Shown here piece by piece: positions 7,196-14,473 of a stretch of 23,231 bases of DNA. The notes under the pieces are model-generated. The model was given only the letters and a program-made list of their open reading frames with translations. It made no database searches and was not told the origin of the DNA. Position 1 is the first letter of the stretch, and each line of letters begins with the position of its first letter. Source of the stretch: Pseudomonadota bacterium (lineage in GTDB: Bacteria; Pseudomonadota; Alphaproteobacteria; Rhizobiales; Beijerinckiaceae); the NCBI GenBank assembly GCA_023426505.1, contig JAFAAP010000018.1:1-23231 (forward strand). The letters are read 5' to 3'. The translations under genes were made by a program, and so were the position numbers.

Positions 7196-8406
7196 CTCGT
7201 TCTGCGCGGGAAACGCCCTTCCAGCAGGTCGGAATACACCTCAAGAGTGCTCTCGACCATGCGCTCCAGCGAAAAATGGCGCTCCACGTGCTCCCTCGCC
7301 CGCACGCCCATGGCGATTCGGGCGCTGGCGCCGAGTCCCAGGGCGGCCCCGAGCGCATCGGCGAGCGCGTCCGGATCGGAGGGCGGGATCCGCCAGCCCG
7401 TCCGCGCATGCGGCTGGACCGCCGGCGGGGACAGCACCGTCTCCGGCACGGCCCCAAGATCGGACACCACCACCGGCGTGCCCATGGCCTGAGCCTCCAC
7501 GGCGGAGCGGCCGAAGGCCTCGGGCTCCGTCGACGGCACGGTCACGACCGACGCCGCCAGGAAGGCCGCCGGCATGTCGGTGCAGTGACCGACCCGGCGG
7601 ACGATGCCGGTGAGCTTGCGCGCCTCGATGAGGCCGTCGAGCTCCTTCACGTAGGAATCGCGCCCCTGCGGGTCCCCGGCCAGGATGTAGGCCACGTCCC
7701 GCACGCCTGCGTCGCGCAGCTTGGCGGCGGCCTCGATCAGCACCTTCTGGCCCTTCCAGCCGGTCAGGCGTGCCGCCAGCAGCACCACCCGCTCATGGGG
7801 CGCCACGTTCCAGGCCTTGCGCAGGTTCTCGACCCGCTCCGGCGCGACCGCCATCGGCGAGAAGGTGGAGAAGTCCGTTCCGCGGTGGATGACCGTGATC
7901 TTCTCCGCCGCCTGCGGGTAGAGCGAGCGGATCAGCTCGCCCGTGTAATGCGAATTGGCGATGACCGCGTCGCCCCGCGCCATGACGGAATTGTAGAGCA
8001 CCTTCACGGAGGAACGGCCGGCATAGCTGCCGTGATAGGTGGTCACGAACGGAATGTTGAGCGAGCGTGCCGCCCCGAGAGCCACCCAGGCCGGCGCCCG
8101 CGAGCGGGCATGGATCAGCGCCACGCGCTCGTTGTAGCAGATCCGCGCCAGGCGCCGCACGTTGACCAGCATGGAGAACGGGTTCTTGGTGGCGGCCCGG
8201 AACGGGATCCAGACGCCGCCCTTGGCCTGAAGCTCGCCGACGAGGCGGCCGCCCTCCGTGGCCACGAGCGCCCGGGCACCCGCATGGGCGAGCCCCTCGG
8301 CGATGTCCACGGTGGTGCGCTCGGCGCCGCCGGCCTCGAGCTCGGGAATGATCTGGAGGATCGTCCGCCCCGCCAGCGGATGAAACTGGGAGGTCGGAAA
8401 GGCCAT
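7192..8406 (-). CDS. Glycosyltransferase family 4 protein
   Basis: A GT-B fold retaining glycosyltransferase. The N-terminal half has the acceptor-side motif PELEAGGAERTTVDIAEGLA, followed by a HARSRAPAW segment and TTYHGSYAG. The C-terminal half has the donor-side blocks VLLAARLTGWKGQKVLIEAA and the GT4 E-x7-E region EAFGRSAVEAQAMGTPVVVSD. No signal peptide is seen, so it should act in the cytoplasm or at the inner membrane face on lipopolysaccharide, capsule or another glycan; the substrate cannot be read. The start is uncertain. ATG 8508 would overlap the start of the divergent hydrolase gene and has no ribosome-binding site. ATG 8406 (MAFPTSQFHPLAG) fits the family and gives 404 residues, though its GGAGG lies almost against the ATG. 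It is a lone glycan gene, 117 bases before infC. Confidence 0.85.
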   Translation of the reverse strand: MAFPTSQFHPLAGRTILQIIPELEAGGAERTTVDIAEGLAHAGARALVATEGGRLVGELQAKGGVWIPFRAATKNPFSMLVNVRRLARICYNERVALIHARSRAPAWVALGAARSLNIPFVTTYHGSYAGRSSVKVLYNSVMARGDAVIANSHYTGELIRSLYPQAAEKITVIHRGTDFSTFSPMAVAPERVENLRKAWNVAPHERVVLLAARLTGWKGQKVLIEAAAKLRDAGVRDVAYILAGDPQGRDSYVKELDGLIEARKLTGIVRRVGHCTDMPAAFLAASVVTVPSTEPEAFGRSAVEAQAMGTPVVVSDLGAVPETVLSPPAVQPHARTGWRIPPSDPDALADALGAALGLGASARIAMGVRAREHVERHFSLERMVESTLEVYSDLLEGRFPRRTS

Positions 8407-8506
8407 CCCTCCGCCGGGTCGCGTTGAAAAACTCACAGATGCAGGTGCCTTTTCGGGAGAATCATGCGCAAAGCGTTGCGTCAAAGCAGTTGAGGACAGG
8501 TTAACC

Positions 8507-9271
8507 ATGCCGCAAAGTCATAACGTCGGCCAGGGGGCCGAGGCGCGTCAGATTGCTGTGCTGGTCCGGGACGGCAAGGGCCCGCCCGTCGTGTGGCTCG
8601 GCGGCTTCAAGTCCGACATGCAATCGACCAAGGGCGAATATCTCGATGCCTGGGCGGCGCGGACGGGCCGCGCGCTCCTGCGCTTCGACTATAGCGGCCA
8701 TGGCCAGTCCGTCGGGGACTTCGAAGCCGGGACGATCTCGCGCTGGCTGGAGGAGACCCTCTCGGTGCTCGCCCATTACCTGAGCGAGCGTCCGATCCTC
8801 GTCGGCTCCTCGATGGGCGGCTGGATCGCCCTTCTGGCGGCCCGGAGCCTCCACGAGACCCGGCCGGACCTGGCCCCCATCGGCATCGTGCTGATCGCGC
8901 CGGCCGTGGACATGACCGAACGGCTGATGTGGGAGCGGTTCCCGGAGGATATCAAGCGGGCCGTGGCAGAGACCGGGGTCTATTATCGACCCTCGGCCTA
9001 TTCGCCCGACGATCCCTACCCGATCACCAAGGGCCTGATCGAGGACGGCCGGAACCATCTTCTCCTCGGCGCGCCGATCCAGACCGGCTGCCCCGTTCAC
9101 GTTCTGCAGGGGATGGAGGATCCCGACGTGCCTTGGCAGCACGCCCTGGAACTTGTCGAGCATCTGCCGGGAGACAGCGTCTCGCTGACGCTGATCAAGG
9201 ACGGCGATCACCGCCTGTCCCGGCCCGAGGATCTGGAACGCCTGATCGGGGCGATCGAGGCGATCGCGTAG
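8507..9271 (+). CDS. Alpha/beta hydrolase, ABHD10-like thioesterase type
   Basis: A 254-residue serine hydrolase with no signal peptide. The opening strand and oxyanion region read VVWLGGFKSDM (about 28-38), DYSGHGQS is at 61-68, and the nucleophile elbow GSSMGG is at 100-105 with S102. The likely acid is D207 (or D205) in GMEDPDVPW, and the histidine is H235 in DGDHRLSRPED. This pattern (GGFKSDM, FDYSGHG, HRLS) resembles mitochondrial ABHD10, a deacylase for S-acylated proteins and acyl-glucuronides, and its alphaproteobacterial relatives. The true substrate is unknown. ATG 8507 follows GAGGACAGG at good spacing. The gene is divergent from the glycosyltransferase and converges with the DUF1150 gene. 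Confidence 0.88.
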   Translation: MPQSHNVGQGAEARQIAVLVRDGKGPPVVWLGGFKSDMQSTKGEYLDAWAARTGRALLRFDYSGHGQSVGDFEAGTISRWLEETLSVLAHYLSERPILVGSSMGGWIALLAARSLHETRPDLAPIGIVLIAPAVDMTERLMWERFPEDIKRAVAETGVYYRPSAYSPDDPYPITKGLIEDGRNHLLLGAPIQTGCPVHVLQGMEDPDVPWQHALELVEHLPGDSVSLTLIKDGDHRLSRPEDLERLIGAIEAIA

Positions 9272-9280
9272 CGGATCTGG

Positions 9281-9306
9281 CGGTGAGCCTTAATGGAGGC
9301 TCACCG
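9281..9306. terminator. Shared hairpin between convergent genes
   Basis: CGGTGAGCCT (9281-9290) and AGGCTCACCG (9297-9306) form a perfect 10-bp stem with a 6-base loop, so it reads the same on both strands. It starts 9 bases after the hydrolase stop, and its right arm is the last codons of the DUF1150 gene, whose stop codon is at the loop edge. No clear T-run follows on either side, so termination efficiency is uncertain. Confidence 0.55.
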
Positions 9307-9556
9307 TCTCGAGATCGTGCGCCCAGGCATTGGCGACGGCGGCATCGCGGCTGTCGGTCAGGACGATCGGCTCGCCGCTGGCAGACAGGAGGGCGAAGAG
9401 CTGCAGGCCTGGCTGGATCTTCGGGGCCTGGGGGAAGAGCTTGGCCACGTCGTCCGACTGCAGGGGCTTCACATAGGCCATCTGGCCTTCGCCCAGGGTG
9501 GCGAGCTCCGCCACGTTCAGGGGAATGTCGGGGTGGATCTTGGTGTTGTGGTTCAT
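9290..9556 (-). CDS. DUF1150 family protein
   Basis: A small 88-residue protein with no signal peptide or membrane segment. The recognisable parts are LATLGEGQMAYVKPL and a C-terminal ALLSASGEPIVLTDSRDAAVANAWAH, as in the alphaproteobacterial family DUF1150, whose function I do not know. I chose ATG 9556 because GAGGA lies 2-3 bases ahead; the earlier in-frame ATG 9565 sits right behind AAGGA. It follows the Hsp20 gene by 25 bases on the same strand and should share its heat-shock transcript. That pairing is recurrent in this bacterial group and suggests a role near protein quality control, which is inference. Confidence 0.85.
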   Translation of the reverse strand: MNHNTKIHPDIPLNVAELATLGEGQMAYVKPLQSDDVAKLFPQAPKIQPGLQLFALLSASGEPIVLTDSRDAAVANAWAHDLETVSLH

Positions 9557-9581
9557 GGTCCTCATCCTTTTTCGGGCGCCG

Positions 9582-10016
9582 TCACGCCTTGTCCTGGCTG
9601 ATGATGTCGATCTTTCGGATGATCCGCTCCGGCTCGGGCCGGGCCAGATCGATCGACAGCAGCCCGTTGGACAGGTCGGCCCCGAGAACCTCCATGCCAT
9701 CGACGAGCAGGAAGGCGCGCTGGAACTGACGGGCGGCGATGCCGCGGTGCAGGAAGTGCCTTGCCTTGTCGTCGGTTTGCCGACCCCGGATGACGAGCTG
9801 GTTCTCCTCCAGGGTCACTTCGAGCTGTTCCCGGGTGAAACCCGCGACCGCCAGGGTGATCCGGAGGCGCTCAGGGGCGCTCTCGGTGCGGGCCAGACGC
9901 TCGATGTTGTAGGGTGGGTACCCATCCCCGGCTGCCTTCGCGACGCGGTCGAGAGCCTGCTCGATCTCATCGAAGCCTAACAGAAACGGATGCCCGAAGG
10001 GCGACTGACGCGACAT
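9582..10016 (-). CDS. Small heat-shock protein, Hsp20/alpha-crystallin family
   Basis: A 144-residue cytoplasmic holdase chaperone that keeps unfolding proteins soluble for later refolding by DnaK/ClpB. The N-terminus (FLLGFDEIEQALDRVAKA, then GYPPYNIER) is typical of the rhizobial Hsp20 class. The alpha-crystallin domain covers about residues 36-130, with RLRITLAVAGFTREQLEV, ENQLVIRGRQ and the final core strand GLLSIDLARPEPE. The C-terminal tail is short and I see no IxI/V motif beyond IRKIDII. A good sigma-32-type promoter lies about 90 bases upstream, and a hairpin in the leader ends 3 bases before the ATG; no strong Shine-Dalgarno is visible. The next gene is DUF1150. Confidence 0.95.
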   Translation of the reverse strand: MSRQSPFGHPFLLGFDEIEQALDRVAKAAGDGYPPYNIERLARTESAPERLRITLAVAGFTREQLEVTLEENQLVIRGRQTDDKARHFLHRGIAARQFQRAFLLVDGMEVLGADLSNGLLSIDLARPEPERIIRKIDIISQDKA

Positions 10017-10019
10017 ATT

Positions 10020-10045
10020 CGAAGCCCAAGGTTAGAGGCACTTCG
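10020..10045 (-). promoter_or_regulatory. Hairpin in the hsp20 leader next to the start codon
   Basis: CGAAG (10045-10041) pairs with CTTCG (10024-10020), with possible extra GCC/GGG pairing inside, and the start codon follows after 3 bases. The only SD-like GGG lies in the 3' arm. The placement suits a temperature-sensitive leader, but the consensus of the rhizobial ROSE thermometer (TTGCTCC ... GGAGGA) is absent. Confidence 0.35.
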
Positions 10046-10106
10046 GTTGGTTTTTGAGCCCGCTTCTCACGGCACTCAAGCGACCATGACAGGCCCGCTG
10101 TCAGCA

Positions 10107-10135
10107 ATATGGAGATGCCCGCCGGGGCGATCAAG
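10107..10135 (-). promoter_or_regulatory. Sigma-32 (RpoH) type heat-shock promoter for hsp20
   Basis: CTTGAT (10135-10130) and CTCCATAT (10114-10107) are separated by 15 bases on the minus strand. The E. coli RpoH consensus is CTTGAA, 13-17 bases, CCCCATNT, so this differs at two defined positions. Transcription would start near 10100, giving a leader of about 85 bases. A 6-bp hairpin, TGACAG/CTGTCA (10103-10087), lies at or just after the start point. The site lies 71 bases beyond the argH stop. Confidence 0.65.
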
Positions 10136-10205
10136 ACCCGCGCCCGGGCCGCCGCCAGGCCGCCCGGACGTTATGGCTAAGATTGGGTTTCCGAGGGTCT
10201 GGGCG

Positions 10206-11606
10206 TCAGACCTGAGTCTTCCACCAGGCGACCTGCTCCGCCACCCGGACGGGCGAGGTGCCGCCGAAGCTCGTCCGGGACCGGACCGAGTTCTCGACGC
10301 CGAGCACGTCGTAGATGCTCTGGTGGATGCGCGGCTCGACCGCCTGCATGGCGTCGAGGGGCAGTTCCTCGAGGCTGCAGCCGCGCCGCTCGGCCTCGGA
10401 CACGATCCGGCCCGTGACGTGGTGGGCGTCGCGGAACGGGATGCCGAGGCTGCGCACCAGCCAGTCGGCAAGATCCGTCGCGGTGGAGAACCCGGCCCCT
10501 GCCACTGCCGCCATGCGCTCCGGCACCGGCTCCAGGTCCTGGATCATGCCGGTCGTGGCCGCGAGCACGATCTCGATCGTGTCCGCCGCGTCGAAGAGCT
10601 GCTCCTTGTCCTCCTGCATGTCCTTGGAATAGGCCAGCGGCAGGCCCTTCATGACGGTGAGGAGGGACACCAGGGAGCCGATCACGCGTCCGGTCTTGCC
10701 GCGCACCAGCTCCGCCGCGTCGGGATTGCGCTTCTGCGGCATCATGCTGGACCCGGTGGTCCAGCGGTCGGGCAGCCGCACGAAGCCGAAGGGCGCCGAC
10801 ATCCACACGATGATCTCTTCCGCCAGGCGCGACAGGTGCACGGCGCAGATCGAGGCGGCGGCCATGAACTCCAGCAGGCTGTCCCGGTCCGATACGCTGT
10901 CGAGCGAATTCCGGGTCGGGCCGTCGAAGCCGAGGGCCTTCGCGGTCATGTGCCGGTCGATCGGGAACGATGTCCCGGCGAGCGCACCGGCGCCGAGCGG
11001 GCACTCGTTCAGCCGCCGGCGGGAATCGCGGATGCGGCCGCGGTCGCGCCCGAACATCTCCACATAGGCCATGAGGTGGTGCCCGAAGGTCACCGGCTGG
11101 GCGCTCTGGAGATGGGTGAAGCCCGGCATGACTGTGGCGGCATGCTGTTCCGCCTTGTCGAGGAGGGCCTTGATGAGATGGGTGAGCTGCTCGTCGGTCC
11201 GGTCGTGCGCCTCGCGCACCCAGAGGCGCGCGTCGGTGGCGACCTGGTCGTTGCGGCTGCGGGCCGTGTGCAGGCGCGCCGCCGGATCGCCGACGATCTC
11301 GCGCAGCCGGCTCTCCACGTTCATGTGAATGTCTTCCAGCGCGGTCGAGAAGGTGAAGCTGCCGGACTCGATCTCGGCCAGCACCCGCTGCAATCCCGCA
11401 TGGATAGCGTCGCGGTCGCTGTCGGCGATAATGCCCTGCTTCGCCAGCATGGCGCTGTGCGCGATGGAGCCCTGGATGTCCTGCGAGGCCAGGCGCCTGT
11501 CGAAGTCGATCGAGGCGTTGATCGCCTCCATCAGGGCGCTCGGGGACGAGGAGAAACGTCCTCCCCACATGGTGTTGGCGGCGGGTTTCTTGGCTTCGTC
11601 AGACAC
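10206..11606 (-). CDS. argH: Argininosuccinate lyase
   Basis: The 466-residue cytoplasmic enzyme cleaves argininosuccinate to arginine and fumarate, the last step of arginine synthesis. It has the superfamily signatures: WGGRFSS at the start, HTARSRNDQVATD with H113, HLQSAQPVTFGHHL, and the catalytic-serine loop GSSMMPQKRNPD beginning at 285 (S286/S287). The length is normal (about 460). No other arg gene is adjacent. It is divergent from the peptide transporter operon across a 205-base gap. Downstream, CCGGGC/GCCCGG (10144-10167) can pair around a 12-base loop but has no T-run, so the end of the transcript is unclear; it may run into the hsp20 promoter region. The long open frame on the opposite strand is a codon-bias shadow. 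Confidence 0.98.
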   Translation of the reverse strand: MSDEAKKPAANTMWGGRFSSSPSALMEAINASIDFDRRLASQDIQGSIAHSAMLAKQGIIADSDRDAIHAGLQRVLAEIESGSFTFSTALEDIHMNVESRLREIVGDPAARLHTARSRNDQVATDARLWVREAHDRTDEQLTHLIKALLDKAEQHAATVMPGFTHLQSAQPVTFGHHLMAYVEMFGRDRGRIRDSRRRLNECPLGAGALAGTSFPIDRHMTAKALGFDGPTRNSLDSVSDRDSLLEFMAAASICAVHLSRLAEEIIVWMSAPFGFVRLPDRWTTGSSMMPQKRNPDAAELVRGKTGRVIGSLVSLLTVMKGLPLAYSKDMQEDKEQLFDAADTIEIVLAATTGMIQDLEPVPERMAAVAGAGFSTATDLADWLVRSLGIPFRDAHHVTGRIVSEAERRGCSLEELPLDAMQAVEPRIHQSIYDVLGVENSVRSRTSFGGTSPVRVAEQVAWWKTQV

Positions 11607-11746
11607 GTTGTTTCATCCAGCTTCGGGGCCCAGGAGCCTTTGCCACAGGAAGCCCGGGAGGCCAAGCGGCATCGGCGCTGCTCGCGGTTTAATCATGCTG
11701 CAAAAGGTTTGCCAGTTTAAAACCAGTTGATAGACTCGACAGAGCC

Positions 11747-11775
11747 TGTGCGATCTGCATTCTTACCGATGCACA
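11747..11775. promoter_or_regulatory. Inverted repeat in the argH - peptide transporter gap
   Basis: TGTGC-G-ATC (11747-11755) faces GATGCACA (11768-11775), an 8-bp inverted repeat with one bulged G and a 12-base centre, 36 bases before the peptide-binding protein ATG. It could be an operator or a leader hairpin. The rest of the gap (11607-11811) shows no promoter I would defend on either strand. Confidence 0.3.
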
Positions 11776-11811
11776 GTCGGCGCATCTTCAGCGCCGCAAG
11801 GGAACTGGCCA

Positions 11812-13407
11812 ATGAAGCGACTTCCGAAATTCCTCCTATCCGCCGCCATGGTCGCCACCATGGCGACCTCCTTCGCCGCCGTTCAGGCCGCGACGCCGCC
11901 GGACACCCTCGTCCAGGCCTGGCAGAGCGACGACATCATCTCGCTCGATCCGGCCGAGGTGTTCGAGTTCAGCGCCTCCGAGATCATCGGCAACACCTAC
12001 GAGCGCCTGATCCAGTACGACATCAAGGACGTGTCCAAGATCTCCGGACAGGTCGCCGAGTCCTGGACCGTGTCGGACGACGGAAAGACCTACACGTTCA
12101 AGATCCGCCCGAACAAGAAGTTCGCGTCCGGCAACCCGATCACCGCGGAAGACGTGGTGTATTCGATCCACCGCGCCGTGGCGCTCGACAAGTCCCCGGC
12201 CTTCATCCTCGGCCAGTTCGGCCTGACGAAGGACAACGTGAAGGACAAGGTCAAGCAGACCGGCCCGCTGGAGATGACCTTCGAGGTCGACAAGCCCTAC
12301 GCGCCGACCCTGGTCCTCTACTGCCTCGGCAACTCCGTCGCGTCGATCGTCGACAAGAAGCTGCTCGTGCAGAACGAGAAGGACGGCGACTGGGGCTATA
12401 ACTGGCTGAAGACCAAGTATGCCGGCTCCGGCCCGTATATCATGCGCGACTGGAAGGCGAACGAGGTACTCGTCCTCGAGCGCAACCCGAACTACGAGCA
12501 GAAGACCCCGCTCGCCCGCGTGATCTTCCGCCACATCAAGGAAACTGCCAGCCAGCGCCTGCTGCTCGAGAAGGGCGACATCGACGTGGCCCGCAACCTG
12601 AACCCGGAGGAGATCGCCGCCGTCTCCAAGAACCCGGACATTCAGATCCAGAGCGCCCCGAAGGGAACGGTCTATTATCTGGGCTTGAACCAGAAGAACC
12701 CGAACCTGGCGAAGCCCGAGGTCCGCAAGGCCCTGAAGTACCTCGTCGACTACGCGGCCATCGCCGACACGATCATGAAGTACAAGGGCGACGTTCACCA
12801 GAACTTCCTGCCCAAGGGCTTCCTCGGCGCCGAGACGGACAATCCCTACAAGCTCGACGTCGCCAAGGCGAAGGAGCTCCTCGCCCAGGCCGGCCTGAAG
12901 GACGGCTTCACGGTGACGATGGACACCCGCTCGACGTCCGATATCACCGGCATCGCCCAGGCGATGCAGTCGACCTTCGCGCAGGCCGGCATCAAGCTCG
13001 AGATCCTGCCGATGGACTCGAAGCAGGCCCTCACCAAGTACCGCGCCCGCCAGCACGACATCTACATCGGCAACTGGGGCTCGGACTATCAGGACCCGAA
13101 CTCCAATGCCGACACCTTCGCGGCGAACGACGACAACTCGGACAACGCGAAGGCCAAGCCCCTGGCATGGCGCAACGCGTGGGATCCGGGCCCGCTGACC
13201 GCGAAGACCCGCGCCGCCGTCATGGAGCGTGATGCGGAGAAGCGCGCGCAGATGTACAAGGAGCTCCAGAAGGCGGTCCTCGACGACGGCCCGTTCGTGA
13301 TCTTCCTGCAGCAGACGGAAGTCGCGGCCGTGCGCAAGAACGTGAAGGACTTCGTCCTCGGCCCGTCCTTCAGCGACAACGACTCCTCCAAGGCGAAGAA
13401 GAACTGA
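11812..13407 (+). CDS. Peptide-type ABC transporter substrate-binding protein (SBP family 5)
   Basis: A 531-residue periplasmic binding protein. Residues 1-26 are a Sec signal peptide (MKRLPK, hydrophobic core, cleavage after VQA). The mature part follows the SBP_bac_5 pattern: LDPAEVFEFSASEIIGNTYERL, GQVAESWTVSDDGKTYTFKIR, a TAEDVVYSIHRAV segment, GSGPYIMRDWKANEVLVLERNPNY, and PEVRKALKYLVDYAAIADTIM. This is the DppA/OppA/NikA fold; dipeptide or oligopeptide binding is inferred from the operon, which ends with a dipeptidase. AAGGGA precedes the ATG by 8 bases. It is first in a compact operon with two permeases, two ATPases and the M19 enzyme. Nickel, heme or opine cargo is possible from sequence alone. 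Confidence 0.94.
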   Translation: MKRLPKFLLSAAMVATMATSFAAVQAATPPDTLVQAWQSDDIISLDPAEVFEFSASEIIGNTYERLIQYDIKDVSKISGQVAESWTVSDDGKTYTFKIRPNKKFASGNPITAEDVVYSIHRAVALDKSPAFILGQFGLTKDNVKDKVKQTGPLEMTFEVDKPYAPTLVLYCLGNSVASIVDKKLLVQNEKDGDWGYNWLKTKYAGSGPYIMRDWKANEVLVLERNPNYEQKTPLARVIFRHIKETASQRLLLEKGDIDVARNLNPEEIAAVSKNPDIQIQSAPKGTVYYLGLNQKNPNLAKPEVRKALKYLVDYAAIADTIMKYKGDVHQNFLPKGFLGAETDNPYKLDVAKAKELLAQAGLKDGFTVTMDTRSTSDITGIAQAMQSTFAQAGIKLEILPMDSKQALTKYRARQHDIYIGNWGSDYQDPNSNADTFAANDDNSDNAKAKPLAWRNAWDPGPLTAKTRAAVMERDAEKRAQMYKELQKAVLDDGPFVIFLQQTEVAAVRKNVKDFVLGPSFSDNDSSKAKKN

Positions 13408-13414
13408 CGATTCA

Positions 13415-14473
13415 ATGGCATCTGCAGTCATGAACCGGGGCGGAGGGCACGTCATTGCCCTCCGCTCCTTCCTTAAGAGTACGGCGCAGTTCGTCATCGT
13501 CCTGATGACGACCCTCCTGGGTCTTGCCGCCGTGACCTTCTTCATCGGCCGGGTCGTTCCGATCGATCCGGTGATCGCCATCGTGGGCGACCGCGCCCCG
13601 CCCCAGGTCTACGAGCGGGCGCGCGCCGAACTCGGCCTCGACAGACCGCTGGCCGAACAGTTCGTGATCTACGTGAAGAAGGCCGTGACCGGCGATTTCG
13701 GCAATTCGGTCCTCACCACGAACCCGGTGCTGACGGACATCGCCAACGTGTTTCCCGCGACGCTGGAGCTCGCCACCCTCGGCACGCTCATCGGCACGCT
13801 CTTCGGCATCCCGCTCGGCGTCCTCGCCGCCGTGAAGCGCGGCAGCCTTCTCGACCAGTTCGTCCGCCTCGTCGGCCTCGTCGGCTATTCCGTACCGATC
13901 TTCTGGCTCGGGCTGATGGGCCTCCTGCTGTTCTACGCCAAGCTCGGCTGGGTCGCAGGCCCCGGGCGCATCGACGTGACCTATTCCTATCTCTACACCC
14001 CCGTCACGGGCATCGTGCTCCTCGACACGGCCATGCAGGGCCAGTGGGACGCGTTCTGGGACGCGGTCTCGCACGTCATCCTGCCGGCCTGCCTGCTGGG
14101 CTATTTCTCGCTCGCCTATATCAGCCGCATGACGCGCTCCTTCATGCTCAACGAGCTCGCGCAGGAATACGTGATCGCCGCGCGTGTGAAGGGCCTGTCC
14201 GAAATGCGCGTGATCTGGCGACACGCCCTGCGCAACGCGGCCGTGCCGCTCGTGACGGTGATCGCCCTCTCTTACGCGAACCTGCTCGAAGGCTCCGTGC
14301 TGACCGAGACGGTCTTCGCCTGGCCGGGACTCGGCCAGTACATCACCAATTCGCTCCAGAACGCGGACATGAACGCGGTGCTCGGCGGCACCCTCGTGAT
14401 CGGCGCAGTCTTCGTGCTGCTCAATCTCGTGTCCGACCTGCTCTACCGCCTTCTCGATCCGAGGACACGCTGA
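13415..14473 (+). CDS. Peptide-type ABC transporter permease, DppB-like
   Basis: A 352-residue inner-membrane permease of the DppB/OppB type. A first membrane helix (about 20-45, VIVLMTTLLGLAAVTFFIG) is followed by the long periplasmic region usual for this subunit (PIDPVIAIVGDRAPPQVYERARAELGLD), then about five more helices. The cytoplasmic loop that docks the ATPases is visible as YVIAARVKGLSEMRVIWRHALRNAAVPLVT. It begins 7 bases after the binding-protein stop. An in-frame ATG 15 bases later (13430) is an alternative start. The final A of its TGA stop is the first base of the next gene's ATG, so the permeases are translationally coupled. Confidence 0.94.
   Translation: MASAVMNRGGGHVIALRSFLKSTAQFVIVLMTTLLGLAAVTFFIGRVVPIDPVIAIVGDRAPPQVYERARAELGLDRPLAEQFVIYVKKAVTGDFGNSVLTTNPVLTDIANVFPATLELATLGTLIGTLFGIPLGVLAAVKRGSLLDQFVRLVGLVGYSVPIFWLGLMGLLLFYAKLGWVAGPGRIDVTYSYLYTPVTGIVLLDTAMQGQWDAFWDAVSHVILPACLLGYFSLAYISRMTRSFMLNELAQEYVIAARVKGLSEMRVIWRHALRNAAVPLVTVIALSYANLLEGSVLTETVFAWPGLGQYITNSLQNADMNAVLGGTLVIGAVFVLLNLVSDLLYRLLDPRTR

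Noticed and set aside
10017..10100. ROSE-type RNA thermometer in the hsp20 leader
   Set aside because: The conserved 3' element of ROSE (TTGCTCC pairing with GGAGGA before the ATG) is missing, so only an unclassified hairpin is reported.
10017..10205. Small lipoprotein gene (LptM type) often found after argH in alphaproteobacteria
   Set aside because: No frame in this gap has a start with a signal sequence and lipobox.
9990..11720. 576-codon open frame opposite argH
   Set aside because: It covers argH in antisense, with low-complexity His/Arg/Gly/Leu content and no domain or plausible start context.
11836..13581. 581-codon open frame opposite the peptide-binding protein
   Set aside because: Antisense shadow dominated by Val/Leu/Arg/Gly/Asp; the plus-strand gene is a clear SBP family 5 protein.
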